Source: Agrobacterium arsenijevicii
GTDB lineage: Bacteria > Pseudomonadota > Alphaproteobacteria > Rhizobiales > Rhizobiaceae
DNA length: 64,000 nt
Direction of reading: 5' to 3'
Assembly (NCBI GenBank): GCA_000949895.1
Contig: JWIT01000007.1
Span: 62,001-126,000, forward strand
Shown here in pieces: positions 8,841 to 18,440 of this stretch. The translations under genes were made by a program, and so were the position numbers. The notes under the pieces were generated by a model. It was given only the letters and a program-made list of their open reading frames with translations. It searched no databases and was not told the DNA's origin. Numbering within the stretch: position 1 is the first letter of the stretch; each line of letters opens with the position of its first letter.

Positions 8841-10379
8841 TCAATGAAAGCCGATATCGCCGATAACACGCACGCGGACCCTGCGAGCGCCGCCAGGCAG
8901 ATAGGCGATCGGAATATCCTCCACCTCAAGCGTCTTGAGGCTCGCGCGCTCCGCTCCCGAAGCAACCGCCGCGTTCTGCGCTTCGGTCTCGGCTTTCGCA
9001 AGGGCCTCGTCGCGGCTCAATCCGGAAAAGACCTGATCCACTTCGCCCGAAACCTGCGCCATCGCCGCGCCAAGCGCGTTGGCAACGCCTGCATTTTCCA
9101 CACGCAGCACCTCGGAAGCGCCCGGAACCCGTTCAGGTATCAGGAACGCCCCACCGCCGACCGCGACCAGCGGCACGTCTTCGGCTGATGTCTTCATCTG
9201 GTCGAAACTGTCGGCCACCATGTCGCGAATGCGTTGAAGTGTCGCTTTCACGAATGCCGGATCGAGGTCTTTCACACGGTCCCTGTCACCCATCTCGATC
9301 AAGCCTGCGGCAACGGCGATATCCGATGTCGTCAGTGTCTCGCCGCCGAAGACGCGGGCCTCCGTCAGGATGCGATACCCCACCGAGCGCGGGCCGATCT
9401 TGCCTGTCTGCGGATCGACAATGGTGCCGCCGCCAAGTGCGATCGGCAGAAGATCGGGCATGCGAAAAAGGGTGCGCACCCCGCCAATATGAACGATATT
9501 GTTCGCCTCACGCGGGAACCCGCCGACAAGGCAACCAATATCCGAAGTGGTGCCGCCGACATCCACCACCATGGCATCGGAAAGCCCGGTGAGGAAAGCA
9601 GCACCGCGCATCGAATTGGTCGGGCCGGAAGCGAAGCTGTGCACGGGGTTTGTGGCAGCCACATCCGCAAGCGCCACGGTGCCATCGTTCTGGGTCAGAT
9701 AGAACGGCGCCTTCACGCCCGCTTCGCGCAACGCATCCGAAAATGCCTGTACCGTCGTCTTGCCCAATGTCTGCAAAGCGGCATTCAAAAGTGCGACGTT
9801 CTCGCGCTCCAGCAGGCCGATGCGGCCGAGCGTGTGGGAGAGCGTGATGCGCGCGTCGGGAATGACCGAACGGACGATCTCCGCCGCCCTTACCTCGCAT
9901 TCCGTGGTCAGCGGCGAGAAGGTTGCGGAAATGGCGATGGAGGTGATGCCCGCATCGCGGATTTTCATCGCCGCTTCACGAATTTCATCGGGTATCATCG
10001 GCACCAGCGGGCTGCCGTCATATTCGTGGCCGCCATGAACCATGAAGATCAGCGGATCGACGGCCTCGTGCAGATCCTTCGGCCAGTCGCACATGGGCGG
10101 CAGCGAAGAACCGGTCGGCAGCGCGATGCGGATGGCCGCAACCCGCTCCAGCCGGGCGCGCTCCACCACCGCATTGGTGAAATGCGTCGTGCCGATCATC
10201 ACCGCGTCGATCGGGCGATCCGCCGCGCCGACATGGCCCGCCACGTGGCTCAATGCCGCCTTCACGCCGGAAAGGACGTCCTGCGTGGTCGGAACCTTGA
10301 TGGAGGCGACGATGGTGTCTTCATCGATCAAAACGGCATCCGTATTGGTGCCGCCAACGTCAATACCGATGCGTTTCAT
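8841..10379 (-). CDS. Hydantoinase/oxoprolinase family protein, second copy
   Basis: At 512 residues this matches the N-terminal ATP-binding half of 5-oxoprolinase/N-methylhydantoinase (HyuA). The N terminus RIGIDVGGTNTDAVLIDED is the nucleotide-binding phosphate-1 motif of the actin-like ATPase fold, and MVVDVGGTTSDIG in the middle is the second phosphate motif. These enzymes use ATP to open hydantoin, oxoproline or lactam rings. The gene overlaps the DUF917 gene upstream by ATGA, so the pair is probably translated together and may form one enzyme. No HyuB-type subunit is present, so DUF917 may take its place; this is inference. Confidence 0.85.
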   Translation of the reverse strand: MKRIGIDVGGTNTDAVLIDEDTIVASIKVPTTQDVLSGVKAALSHVAGHVGAADRPIDAVMIGTTHFTNAVVERARLERVAAIRIALPTGSSLPPMCDWPKDLHEAVDPLIFMVHGGHEYDGSPLVPMIPDEIREAAMKIRDAGITSIAISATFSPLTTECEVRAAEIVRSVIPDARITLSHTLGRIGLLERENVALLNAALQTLGKTTVQAFSDALREAGVKAPFYLTQNDGTVALADVAATNPVHSFASGPTNSMRGAAFLTGLSDAMVVDVGGTTSDIGCLVGGFPREANNIVHIGGVRTLFRMPDLLPIALGGGTIVDPQTGKIGPRSVGYRILTEARVFGGETLTTSDIAVAAGLIEMGDRDRVKDLDPAFVKATLQRIRDMVADSFDQMKTSAEDVPLVAVGGGAFLIPERVPGASEVLRVENAGVANALGAAMAQVSGEVDQVFSGLSRDEALAKAETEAQNAAVASGAERASLKTLEVEDIPIAYLPGGARRVRVRVIGDIGFH

Positions 10380-11452
10380 GGGAATACCGATCTGAAATCA
10401 ATGTCATAACCGAAGGCGCGCGGGCCGACGGCGGCGATGCCGGCAGGCGTCGTCAAGAGTTCCGGTGCCGGCAGGGCGACAACCGTGACACGCTGGCCAT
10501 ACCGCACCGATTCCGTGCCGATGGCGCTGCCCGAAACAGTGTCTAGAAGGCAAAGCAGGTCCGGCGTCATGGCGACCGGCTGGCCATCGCGGAAAGCGAC
10601 CGCCCATTCATTCTGGAAGGCAAGCTCCAGGCGCGAGCCCCTGTCGGCATCGATACCTTCAATAGTGGTGCTGCCGCGCAGGAAGCCGCCGGTGGTCTCG
10701 CGGGCGACATCCACCACCTTGCCGCGGAACAGCTGCTTGCCGCCCTCATGGTTGAGAACCGCCTGAACCGGGTCATCATGGCGCGCGCGCGCCTCCATCA
10801 CCGCGCGCCCGAGTTCGGTCGCCTTGGTGACGGTGTAATGAATGCCCCATTCCTTCACTTCCTTGCCGGTGCGCGGCGCCTTGCAGGTGGCGGCGGTGGA
10901 GCCGACTTCCGTGCAGACCTTGCGCGAGATGCGCTCCATCCACTTCCAGGAGGCAGCGCGCGTTACGATCACCTCATTGTCGCGCACATCGACCAGCGAC
11001 AGCGGAAACATCGGCAGATTGCCGATGGCGAAGGACGTCATCTGCGCTTCGGGATAGGCGCGTCCCATCGCATCCGCATTGACGACCGGCCGGTCGAGCA
11101 TGGCGGCGGCGAGGAAAGACGACAGCGCGTTAGAACCGCCGATCTCAACGCTCATGATCGCCCGGAACGGCTTACCGAGATAATCCTCCATCACCTCGAC
11201 AGCACGGGCGAGATGAACGGGGTCTCCCAACCGCTCCTGACCAACGAGCGGCGCTCCCATCTTGGAGACGACGGCGACCATGTCGTCATCAGCAAGCGCC
11301 ATCGGGTCCATGACCTTCACTCGTTTGCCCTCGGCATAAAGACGGCGCAGATTGAGCGTCGAGATATAGGGATTGCCTCCACCACCCGTTCCCAGAATCC
11401 AGGCGCCGGTGGCCAGAGGTTCGATATCGTCTTCGGAAAATTCCTGGATCAT
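10376..11452 (-). CDS. DUF917 family protein, second copy
   Basis: This 358-residue protein belongs to the DUF917/COG3535 family, recognised from the N-terminal GAWILGTGGGGNPY and the later VSVEIGGSNALSSF and VNADAMGRAYPEAQMTSF segments. Its biochemical role is not established. Members are usually encoded beside hydantoinase/oxoprolinase-type proteins, as here, where the downstream gene starts within its stop codon. It is paralogous to the gene at 13208-14341, sharing GxGILGTGGGGNPY, EEIGGSN and DGMGRAFPEMQMT. A ribosome site GAGGATGACGC precedes the ATG. Confidence 0.82.
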   Translation of the reverse strand: MIQEFSEDDIEPLATGAWILGTGGGGNPYISTLNLRRLYAEGKRVKVMDPMALADDDMVAVVSKMGAPLVGQERLGDPVHLARAVEVMEDYLGKPFRAIMSVEIGGSNALSSFLAAAMLDRPVVNADAMGRAYPEAQMTSFAIGNLPMFPLSLVDVRDNEVIVTRAASWKWMERISRKVCTEVGSTAATCKAPRTGKEVKEWGIHYTVTKATELGRAVMEARARHDDPVQAVLNHEGGKQLFRGKVVDVARETTGGFLRGSTTIEGIDADRGSRLELAFQNEWAVAFRDGQPVAMTPDLLCLLDTVSGSAIGTESVRYGQRVTVVALPAPELLTTPAGIAAVGPRAFGYDIDFRSVFP

Positions 11453-11525
11453 GCGTCATCCTCGGGCATGCCGCAGCCGTTCCGGCGCAAGCGATGCTCC
11501 TTCCCTTTGAAGTCCCAAGTCTCAT

Positions 11526-11549
11526 CGGCCCCGCCCTCAGGCGGGACCG
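11526..11549 (-). terminator. Stem-loop downstream of peptide-binding protein gene
   Basis: A 10-bp stem with one G-U pair in the RNA and a CTCA/TGAG loop lies 18 bases past the binding-protein stop. There is no U-run after it on the minus strand. It is more likely an mRNA-stabilising or partial-attenuation hairpin, allowing more binding protein than enzyme, than a full terminator. Confidence 0.45.
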
Positions 11550-11567
11550 GTTTTCATGCGGCGGAAA

Positions 11568-13163
11568 TCACTCCGCCTTGCAGTCCCAATGGAAGTTGGA
11601 GAAGTTCAGGTCCCAGCTCTGCATGGGAATGAACTCGTAACCCTGAAGGCACTTGTTCGCCGCATAACGACGGTTCGGTGCAACCGCCCAGACATCCGGC
11701 TGAAGATCGGCGATCTTCGTCTGAAGTTCCTTGTAGGTGGCGTTCTGCTCGTTGACATCGGTGGTGGCGCGAACCTTGTCGATCAGCCCGTCAATTTCCG
11801 CATTCTGCAGCCATTCCATCGACATCCAGGTGCCGGAAGCCTTGGAGTGGTACTGGTTGTAGAACATCGCATCCGGCGACGGATAGGTGGGCGAGATGTT
11901 CACCTGCGTCGATGCCGGCGTCGTTTCAGGCTTGGAGGAAAGCTCCACGATGCGGTTCCACGGCTCCGGCTTGATATCGAGCGTAATGCCGATCTGCTCA
12001 AGGCTGGATTGCAAAAGCAGCGCCACTTCCGCCTCGAAGGCCAACGAAGCGACATAGCTGTTGACGAGCGTGATCTTCTGGCCGGCATATTTCGACTTCG
12101 CCAGTTCTTCCTTCGCCTTTTCCAGATCGTAGACGCCGGGCTGGATATCGCCATTATGCGCGTCCTTGAAGGCGTCGGAGAGCGGTCCCTGCATGTCGAA
12201 ACCGGGATAGATCACTTCCTGGATCGTCTTGTAATCCGTTGCATAGGCAATGGCGCGGCGAACATGAACGTCGTCGGTCGGGTAAACCTTGGTGTTCAGC
12301 TTGATGACGAAACCGCCGGCGGTGCGGGTCTGGATCAGTTTGTAACCCTTCATCCGGCCGATGGATTCGTAGGTGTCGTTGCCAAGACCGTGCGAGGAAA
12401 GGCCAAGTTCACCCTTTTCCGCAAGCGCCTTGACGGTGGCGTCGTCGCTCGTCTGAACGAAGCGCACTTCGTCAATCGGCTTGCCCTTGGTCCAGCCAAG
12501 GAAATAGTCCGCATTGCGGGCGATGACCATATCGGCAGAACGGTTGTAGCTGACGAGCTTGTAGGCGCCGGAACCGGCGGAATGTTCGCCGACATAGGCC
12601 TCGCCCCACTTGTCTTCGGGCTTGGCATTGGTTTCGATCAGCGTCTTGTTGAGCGCCATCATCAGCGGCGTGGCGGCCATGAAGGGCGAAAACTGGCGCT
12701 CGATCTTCATGACGAGCGTCGCATCGTCAGGCGCGGTGACGTTTTCGGGCTTCAGCACGCCGACGATGAGGTTCGACGGGCCCTTGTTGATGCCGAGCAG
12801 GCGCTGCACGGACCAGGCGAGATCGGCAGCCTTCACGGCCGTGCCATCCTGGAACTTTGCGTCGTCGCGGAGATGGAAGGTATAGGTCAGGCCGTCTTCA
12901 GAAATATCCCAGGACTTTGCCAGATGCGGCACGATTTCGCCCTTGGCGTTCACCGTCGTCAGGCCGTCATACATGTTCACGATGGCCATGTAGCCGGTAT
13001 AGTCGGTCACCTTCGCCGGGTCGAGCGAGCTGAATATCTGCATGGTATTGACCGCGACCGACACCTTGTCTTCCGCAAAAGCAGCGGAAGGAACAAGCGG
13101 CAACGCGATTGCCGTGCCGAGCGCAAGCACGGCAAGGCGGGAAGAAAGTCCTGGCATTTTCAT
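11568..13163 (-). CDS. Peptide-type ABC transporter substrate-binding protein (SBP family 5)
   Basis: The 531-residue protein has a Sec signal peptide ending at PSAAFA (about residue 29), then the SBP5 body with GLTYTFHLRDDAKFQDG, read as FHLRDDAKF, and GSGAYKL. A strong AGAGGAG precedes the ATG. It binds substrate in the periplasm for the permeases encoded at 17559-19468. It lies between the two hyuA/DUF917 pairs rather than next to the permease genes. The C-terminal Cys in WDCKAE and an internal CLQGYEF may form a disulphide. The ligand is unknown; from neighbours a cyclic amide or isopeptide is a fair guess. Confidence 0.9.
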   Translation of the reverse strand: MKMPGLSSRLAVLALGTAIALPLVPSAAFAEDKVSVAVNTMQIFSSLDPAKVTDYTGYMAIVNMYDGLTTVNAKGEIVPHLAKSWDISEDGLTYTFHLRDDAKFQDGTAVKAADLAWSVQRLLGINKGPSNLIVGVLKPENVTAPDDATLVMKIERQFSPFMAATPLMMALNKTLIETNAKPEDKWGEAYVGEHSAGSGAYKLVSYNRSADMVIARNADYFLGWTKGKPIDEVRFVQTSDDATVKALAEKGELGLSSHGLGNDTYESIGRMKGYKLIQTRTAGGFVIKLNTKVYPTDDVHVRRAIAYATDYKTIQEVIYPGFDMQGPLSDAFKDAHNGDIQPGVYDLEKAKEELAKSKYAGQKITLVNSYVASLAFEAEVALLLQSSLEQIGITLDIKPEPWNRIVELSSKPETTPASTQVNISPTYPSPDAMFYNQYHSKASGTWMSMEWLQNAEIDGLIDKVRATTDVNEQNATYKELQTKIADLQPDVWAVAPNRRYAANKCLQGYEFIPMQSWDLNFSNFHWDCKAE

Positions 13164-13207
13164 TTTTCGTTCTCCTCTTTATTGCGGGTCATTTGCCCCG
13201 CTTATGG

Positions 13208-14341
13208 TTAGGCAGCCTTGCTGACCGGGACGGGCAGCGGTGAGAAAGGAATGTCGGGGTAACCGAAGGCCGCCGGCCCGACGACCTCAAGCGCGCGTGC
13301 GCTGCGCAACAGATCGTGGCAGGGGATGGCGATGACGGCCACGCGCTGGCCGTAGCGCAGCACTTCAGTGGTGATCGGATAACCGGTGTCGACATCGAGC
13401 AGGACGATCAGGTCGGGTACCGTCACTTCCACCTTGCCGTCACGGGTAAACAGCAGGAACTCGTTCTGGATGGCGACGCCCGCCGTCTGGCCCGCGCAAT
13501 CATCAAAGCCGGACAGCGTGAGATCGCCAACCGCAAAACCGCCGCGTAGATGGCGCTTCAGATCGGTGATTTTGCCGTTGAAGATGCGCCGCCCGCCTTC
13601 CAGTGCGCAAACAGCGGCAATCGGGTCTTCCTGCTGTTTGCGGGCGCGGATCACCGCCTCACCGATGGCGATCGCCTTGGTGTAGGTTTTCGGAATGCCA
13701 TATTGGTGCACGTAATGCGCCTGCATCGGCGCGGTCGCCAGCATCGCGCCACCGCCCTGCGAAACGACGCAGGCGCGGGCCATGCGCTCGTGCCAGACTT
13801 CGGAAACGGCGTGGCTGAAGATCACGGCATTGCCATGCAGGTCGCACATCACCGATGGCGTGGAACTGTGACCGTAGATGGAGAAGGTCGTCATCTGCAT
13901 CTCAGGGAAGGCCCGGCCCATGCCGTCGCAATCGAGGATCGGCAGGCCGCCGAGCGCGGCCGTCACCAGCGGGTTCATGGAGTTGGAACCGCCGATTTCC
14001 TCGCAGACGATCGCGTCTACTGGCGTACGGATCAGCTCTTCCATGGCGCGCAGGCAACGCAGGCCTTCGCGGCCCTCGCGGATGCGCTCCACGCCGACCA
14101 CGGGCGCGCCGATGCCGCCGATGGACATGCAAAGCGCGTCCGGCTCGATAGCGTCGGTCGCGAGGATCTTCAACTCGTAACCGGCCTTCATGGCCTCCAG
14201 TGCCAGAAGCTTGCCCAGATAGGGATTGCCGCCGCCGCCCGTGCCGAGAATGCCCGCACCGATTTCCAGCGCGTCGAGATCTTCCCGCGTCAGCGTACGC
14301 AATGCCGCCTCGTCATATTTCAGCTTGCGCGTCTCAGCCAT
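13208..14341 (-). CDS. DUF917 family protein, first copy
   Basis: A 377-residue DUF917/COG3535 member. The ATG at 14341 (MAETRKLKY) overlaps the last 8 bases of the hydantoinase gene, so the two are coupled; a longer reading from 14362 lies wholly inside that gene and is less likely. Family landmarks are GAGILGTGGGGNPYLGKLL, EEIGGSNSMNP and DGMGRAFPEMQMTTFS. Function is not established for the family, but constant pairing with ATP-dependent hydantoinase/oxoprolinase proteins suggests a partner subunit. It is a diverged paralogue of the gene at 10376-11452 and is separated from the next binding-protein gene by 44 bp. Confidence 0.82.
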   Translation of the reverse strand: MAETRKLKYDEAALRTLTREDLDALEIGAGILGTGGGGNPYLGKLLALEAMKAGYELKILATDAIEPDALCMSIGGIGAPVVGVERIREGREGLRCLRAMEELIRTPVDAIVCEEIGGSNSMNPLVTAALGGLPILDCDGMGRAFPEMQMTTFSIYGHSSTPSVMCDLHGNAVIFSHAVSEVWHERMARACVVSQGGGAMLATAPMQAHYVHQYGIPKTYTKAIAIGEAVIRARKQQEDPIAAVCALEGGRRIFNGKITDLKRHLRGGFAVGDLTLSGFDDCAGQTAGVAIQNEFLLFTRDGKVEVTVPDLIVLLDVDTGYPITTEVLRYGQRVAVIAIPCHDLLRSARALEVVGPAAFGYPDIPFSPLPVPVSKAA

Positions 14342-15890
14342 GATTGGCTCCCATTTCTCCAACGACTTTCACATGAATGCGGGTGGCATTGCCGGGCAGA
14401 TAGGCAAGCGGCATGTCCTCGCGCTCGATGACTTCCAGCGTCTCGGCCAGTGCGCCTGCCGCAATCGCCTTCTCGCGTGCCTCAGCCTCGGCCTCGGCCA
14501 GCGCGCTCTCGCGCGTTCGCCCCTCGACCAGCGAGAAGACGCGATCGGTCTCGCCGCTGATCTGCGCGATCGCCGCCCCGACGGCATTCGCCACCGCGAA
14601 ATTCTCGGGCCGGATGACCTCCAGGTCGCCGATACGATCCGGCATGAGGATCGAACCGCCGCCGACGGCAATCACCGGCACCGGTGACGACGAGATGCGG
14701 CTGCGTTCCACACAGGCCTCGAGCATGTCGTTGATCTTTTGGACCGCAGCATCCACCAACCTTTTATCGAGAGTGGACACCAGCGCCTTCTCACCCACAT
14801 CCGCCTTGCCGGATGCAACGGCAATATCGGTTGCCGTCAGGGTCGAGCCGCCGAAGCAGAGCGCATCGCGGCGAACACGGTAACCGACGGATTTCGGTCC
14901 GACGGTCAGGCCATGATCGCCATTGACCACCAGCGAACCACCGCCAAGACCGATGGAGAAGACGTCAGGCATGCGGAAATTGGTGCGCACGCCGCCAATA
15001 TCCACCGTCGTGGAAGCCTGGCGGGGGAAGCCGTGCGACAGCGAGCCGACATCGGAGGTGGTGCCGCCGACATCCACCACCACGGCATCCTTGAGGCCGG
15101 TGAGGAAGGCCGCACCGCGCATGGAATTGGTCGGACCGGAGGCGAAGGTGAGCACGGGGAAACCGCGTACCACATCCGCTGCCATCAGCGTGCCGTCGTT
15201 CTGGGTGATATAAAACGGGCAGGTTATGCCCGCTGCCTTCAGCGCCTCGCCGAAAGCCGCAACGGTGCGGTCGGCGAGCGACAGGAGGCTGGCATTCATG
15301 ATCGCAGCACTCTCGCGAGCGAGCAGACCGTGCCGACCGATATCCTTGGACATGACCACCGGCAGACCGGGGCAACGCTCCTGCAGGATCTCCTTCGCCC
15401 GCACTTCCATCGCATCGTTGATGCCGCTGAAAACGCAGGTGACGGCAGCGGCCTTCAGGCCCTTGGCGCGGATATCGGCGGCGATGCGGACGATCTCGTC
15501 CTCATCCAACGGCGAGATTTCACGACCGTCGAATTCATATCCGCCCCGAACCTGATACCCATGGTTGCCGACGATTTCCCTGAGGTCATCCGGCCAGTCG
15601 ACCATGGGCGGCAGACCGGCGCCGGAAGGCAGGCCGAGCCGGATGGCGGCGACCTCGTCCATATGCCGCCGCTCGATCACCGCATTGGTGAAATGCGTGG
15701 TGCCGATCATTACGGCGCCGATGCGTGCCCTGTCGATGCCCGACGCCTCGATCACCTTTTCAAGGGCTTCGATGACACCGGACGTCACATCTTCGGTGGT
15801 GGAGGCTTTCACCCCCGCCAGAACGGTCTTTTCCTGTAACACAACGGCATCGGTATTCGTGCCGCCGACGTCAATTCCAACGCGATACAC
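14334..15890 (-). CDS. Hydantoinase/oxoprolinase family protein, first copy
   Basis: About 518 residues with the ATPase phosphate-1 motif RVGIDVGGTNTDAVVLQEK at the N terminus and VVVDVGGTTSDVGSL in the middle, as in HyuA and the first half of 5-oxoprolinase. I place the start at the GTG at 15890 because GAGGAG lies six bases upstream; a TTG at 15911 overlapping the ATPase stop is the alternative. It is paralogous to the gene at 8841-10379. Here it precedes its DUF917 partner, while in the second pair it follows it. It probably acts in the cytoplasm on the compound imported by the coupled transporter. Confidence 0.85.
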   Translation of the reverse strand: MYRVGIDVGGTNTDAVVLQEKTVLAGVKASTTEDVTSGVIEALEKVIEASGIDRARIGAVMIGTTHFTNAVIERRHMDEVAAIRLGLPSGAGLPPMVDWPDDLREIVGNHGYQVRGGYEFDGREISPLDEDEIVRIAADIRAKGLKAAAVTCVFSGINDAMEVRAKEILQERCPGLPVVMSKDIGRHGLLARESAAIMNASLLSLADRTVAAFGEALKAAGITCPFYITQNDGTLMAADVVRGFPVLTFASGPTNSMRGAAFLTGLKDAVVVDVGGTTSDVGSLSHGFPRQASTTVDIGGVRTNFRMPDVFSIGLGGGSLVVNGDHGLTVGPKSVGYRVRRDALCFGGSTLTATDIAVASGKADVGEKALVSTLDKRLVDAAVQKINDMLEACVERSRISSSPVPVIAVGGGSILMPDRIGDLEVIRPENFAVANAVGAAIAQISGETDRVFSLVEGRTRESALAEAEAEAREKAIAAGALAETLEVIEREDMPLAYLPGNATRIHVKVVGEMGANHG

Positions 15891-15907
15891 GTCAGGCTCC
15901 TCTTTTA

Positions 15908-17554
15908 TCAATCGGTCGTTTTTACGAGGAAGCGCATGCGCTCTTCCTCCGTCACCGTGGGTTTCAGACGTTCTTCCTCGTCGGTGACGACGGGGATCGC
16001 CGCGATCAGCGCGCGGGTATAGGGATGCTCCGGCTCGGCGAAGACCGCGGACGTCACCCCTTCCTCGACGATCTCGCCACGCAGCATGATGGCGATGCGC
16101 GAGCAGAAATTGCGCATCAGCGACAGGTCGTGCGAGATCATCAGATAGGTCAGGCCAAGCTCCTCACGCAGCTGCAACAGAAGGTCGATCACCGTCTTTT
16201 GCACTGACACGTCCAGCGCCGCCGTTGGCTCATCGAGGATGAGGATTTTCGGTTCGGCCGCGAGCGCACGGGCAATGGCGACACGCTGCTTCTGTCCACC
16301 GGAAAGCTCATGCGGGTATTTGCCGAGATAGGATTGCGGCAACCGCACCAGCCCCATCAGTTCCTGCATCCGGCTTTCGCGCGCCTGCCCATCCATGCCG
16401 ATGGATTTCAGCGGCAGGGTCAGCGTCTGTTTCACCGTGCGCTTCGGATTGAGGGACGTGCCTGGGTTTTGATAGACGATCTGCGTCAGCCGTTTGCCGC
16501 GCTCTGGTGCCGGGGCGTCGATGACAAGATTGCCAGACGTGGGACGCGAAAGGCCCATGATCATGCGGGCGACCGAGGTCTTGCCGGAACCGGATTCACC
16601 GGCAAGACCGAAAACCTCGCCTTGCTTCAGCGTCAGGTTCACGTCGCGCACGGCATGGTAGCCGTTGCGTCTGCCGTAAATCTTGTTCAGGCCTTCGATG
16701 GTGATGATGGGCTGCCGCGTGCTTTGCGCGAGATCCGTGACACGTGAGCCATAGAGCGGCGGCACCGCATCCAGCAGCGAACGCGTGTAATCCGCAGCGG
16801 GAGAATGCAGGATTTGCGTGCAAGGGCCGGTCTCAACGATATCACCGTGATGCATGACCACGACCCGATCCGCCACCTTGCGCACGACGCCTAGATTGTG
16901 GGTTATCATCAGCAGCGCCATGTTTTCTTCGGCAACCAGCTGGTTGATAAGGTTGAGAATCTCATCCTGCGTAGTGACGTCGAGCGCCGTGCCGGGCTCA
17001 TCGGCGATCAGGAGCTTCGGCTGGTGCAGCAGCGCAAGCCCGATCAGCACGCGCTGGCGCATGCCGCCCGAAAGCTCGGACGGATAGGCATTCATCACCC
17101 GCTCGGTATCGGCAAGCTGTACCCGGCGCAACACGGCCGCGATACGGTTGCGGCGCTCGGCCTTGGACGAGTTGATACCATCGCGCTTGTCAGCAAAGCG
17201 CATGACATCATCGAGATGCGTGCCGATCTTGAAGACCGGATTGAAGGAGGATAGCGGGTCCTGCATGATCAGCGAAAACGCCGTTCCCTTCAGGGCCTCC
17301 CGTTCCCTGCGCGGCAGGGCAAGCACATCCCGGCCATCGATGATGATCGCGCCGGACGTGATCGCGGCATTCTTCGGCAGGGTGCCGATGATCGTCTTGG
17401 CGGTGACCGATTTGCCCGACCCGGTTTCGCCGATCAGCGCAACGCGCTCGCCCGCGGAAACCGTGAAGGCGACATCGCGCAGCACGTGGCGTGTGCGGCC
17501 GTAATTGGTAAAGGTGACGTTGAGGTTTTCGACCTTGAGAAGCGGTTCAGTCAT
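15908..17554 (-). CDS. Fused double ATPase of peptide-type ABC transporter
   Basis: A 548-residue protein with two ABC ATPase modules: Walker A GETGSGKS at about 42-49 and GESGSGKT near 330, signatures LSGGMRQR and LSGGQKQR, and Walker B LLIADEP and LILDEP. The start at 17554 (MTEPLLKVENLNV) lies 4 bp after the permease stop; the longer reading from 17584 overlaps the permease and is rejected. It powers import of the substrate bound by the protein at 11568-13163. Both oligopeptide C-terminal segments (DYTRSLL and HPYTRAL) are present. Confidence 0.93.
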   Translation of the reverse strand: MTEPLLKVENLNVTFTNYGRTRHVLRDVAFTVSAGERVALIGETGSGKSVTAKTIIGTLPKNAAITSGAIIIDGRDVLALPRREREALKGTAFSLIMQDPLSSFNPVFKIGTHLDDVMRFADKRDGINSSKAERRNRIAAVLRRVQLADTERVMNAYPSELSGGMRQRVLIGLALLHQPKLLIADEPGTALDVTTQDEILNLINQLVAEENMALLMITHNLGVVRKVADRVVVMHHGDIVETGPCTQILHSPAADYTRSLLDAVPPLYGSRVTDLAQSTRQPIITIEGLNKIYGRRNGYHAVRDVNLTLKQGEVFGLAGESGSGKTSVARMIMGLSRPTSGNLVIDAPAPERGKRLTQIVYQNPGTSLNPKRTVKQTLTLPLKSIGMDGQARESRMQELMGLVRLPQSYLGKYPHELSGGQKQRVAIARALAAEPKILILDEPTAALDVSVQKTVIDLLLQLREELGLTYLMISHDLSLMRNFCSRIAIMLRGEIVEEGVTSAVFAEPEHPYTRALIAAIPVVTDEEERLKPTVTEEERMRFLVKTTD

Positions 17555-17558
17555 GACT

Positions 17559-18440
17559 TTAGCTTTCCACGTCGAACATGTCACGCAGGCCGTCGCCCAG
17601 CAGGTTGAAACCTAGCGTCACGTAAAGCACGGCTGCACCGGGGCAGAGCACTTCCCACCAGAAATCCGGCATGAACTGGCGCCCGTCGGCAACCATCGAT
17701 CCAAGGTCGGGGGTCGGCGGCTTGACGCCGAAACCGAGGAAGCTCAGCGTCGCACCGAACAGGATGACAAAGGCGGCATCCAGCGTCGTCTTGACCGATA
17801 TGACCGAGACGCAATTGGGCAGGATTTCGCGAAAGAGAATGTGCAGCGGGCCGGCCCCGGCAAGACGCGCGGCCTCGATGTAGTCTTCAGAGGCGATGGA
17901 CTTCGATACCGAATAGATCAGCCGCGCATGCCAGGTCCACCACAGCAGCGTGATCGCGATCATGGCGTTCATCAAGGTGGGTTCCAGCAGGTTGGAGACC
18001 GCCAGCGCCATGACGAGTGGCGGCATGGCCAGCATCACATTCGTCAGGCCGCTGATGATTTTTTCAGTCCAGCCGCCGAAATAACCGGCCATCAGGCCAA
18101 GCACCGTGCCGACTGGGACCGAAATACCCAGCACGCCGATGACAAGAAGCAACGAGACCCTGAGCCCGAAGACAGTACGGGAAAAGATGTCACGTCCGGC
18201 CTTGTCGGTGCCGAACCAGTGCTCCAGATCCGGCGGCATGTGGCGGGCGCGGAAATCGACGACCGCGCCGATATGTTTCGGATAGGGTGTGAGCCAGGGC
18301 GCAAAGATCGCCAGAATCAGCACCGACAACAGGATCAGCGAACCGATGACCGCCGCCGGATTGCGGCTGAAGCGGTACCACATCATGTAACCGGCGCTTA
18401 GGCCGCGATCGGTGAGTTCGAGCATTTTGATATCAGCCAT
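17559..18440 (-). CDS. Peptide-type ABC permease, DppC class
   Basis: A 293-residue inner-membrane permease with a first helix at about 28-50 (VIGSLILLSVLILAIFAPWL), the DppC hallmark WFGTDKAGRDIFSR, an EAA loop (DYIEAARLAGAGPLHILFREILPN, shown here only by EAARLAGAG) and several C-terminal helices. Its ATG shares one base with the stop of the DppB-type gene. It forms the heteromeric channel with that protein. Confidence 0.92.
   Translation of the reverse strand: MADIKMLELTDRGLSAGYMMWYRFSRNPAAVIGSLILLSVLILAIFAPWLTPYPKHIGAVVDFRARHMPPDLEHWFGTDKAGRDIFSRTVFGLRVSLLLVIGVLGISVPVGTVLGLMAGYFGGWTEKIISGLTNVMLAMPPLVMALAVSNLLEPTLMNAMIAITLLWWTWHARLIYSVSKSIASEDYIEAARLAGAGPLHILFREILPNCVSVISVKTTLDAAFVILFGATLSFLGFGVKPPTPDLGSMVADGRQFMPDFWWEVLCPGAAVLYVTLGFNLLGDGLRDMFDVES

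Noticed and set aside
11556-13211. A 551-codon open frame on the plus strand
   Set aside because: It is antisense to a clear binding-protein gene, has no ribosome site or recognisable domain, and is rich in Arg/His/Gly as expected for a GC-rich shadow frame.
14739-15839. A 366-codon open frame on the plus strand
   Set aside because: Antisense to the hydantoinase gene; no start signal or domain.
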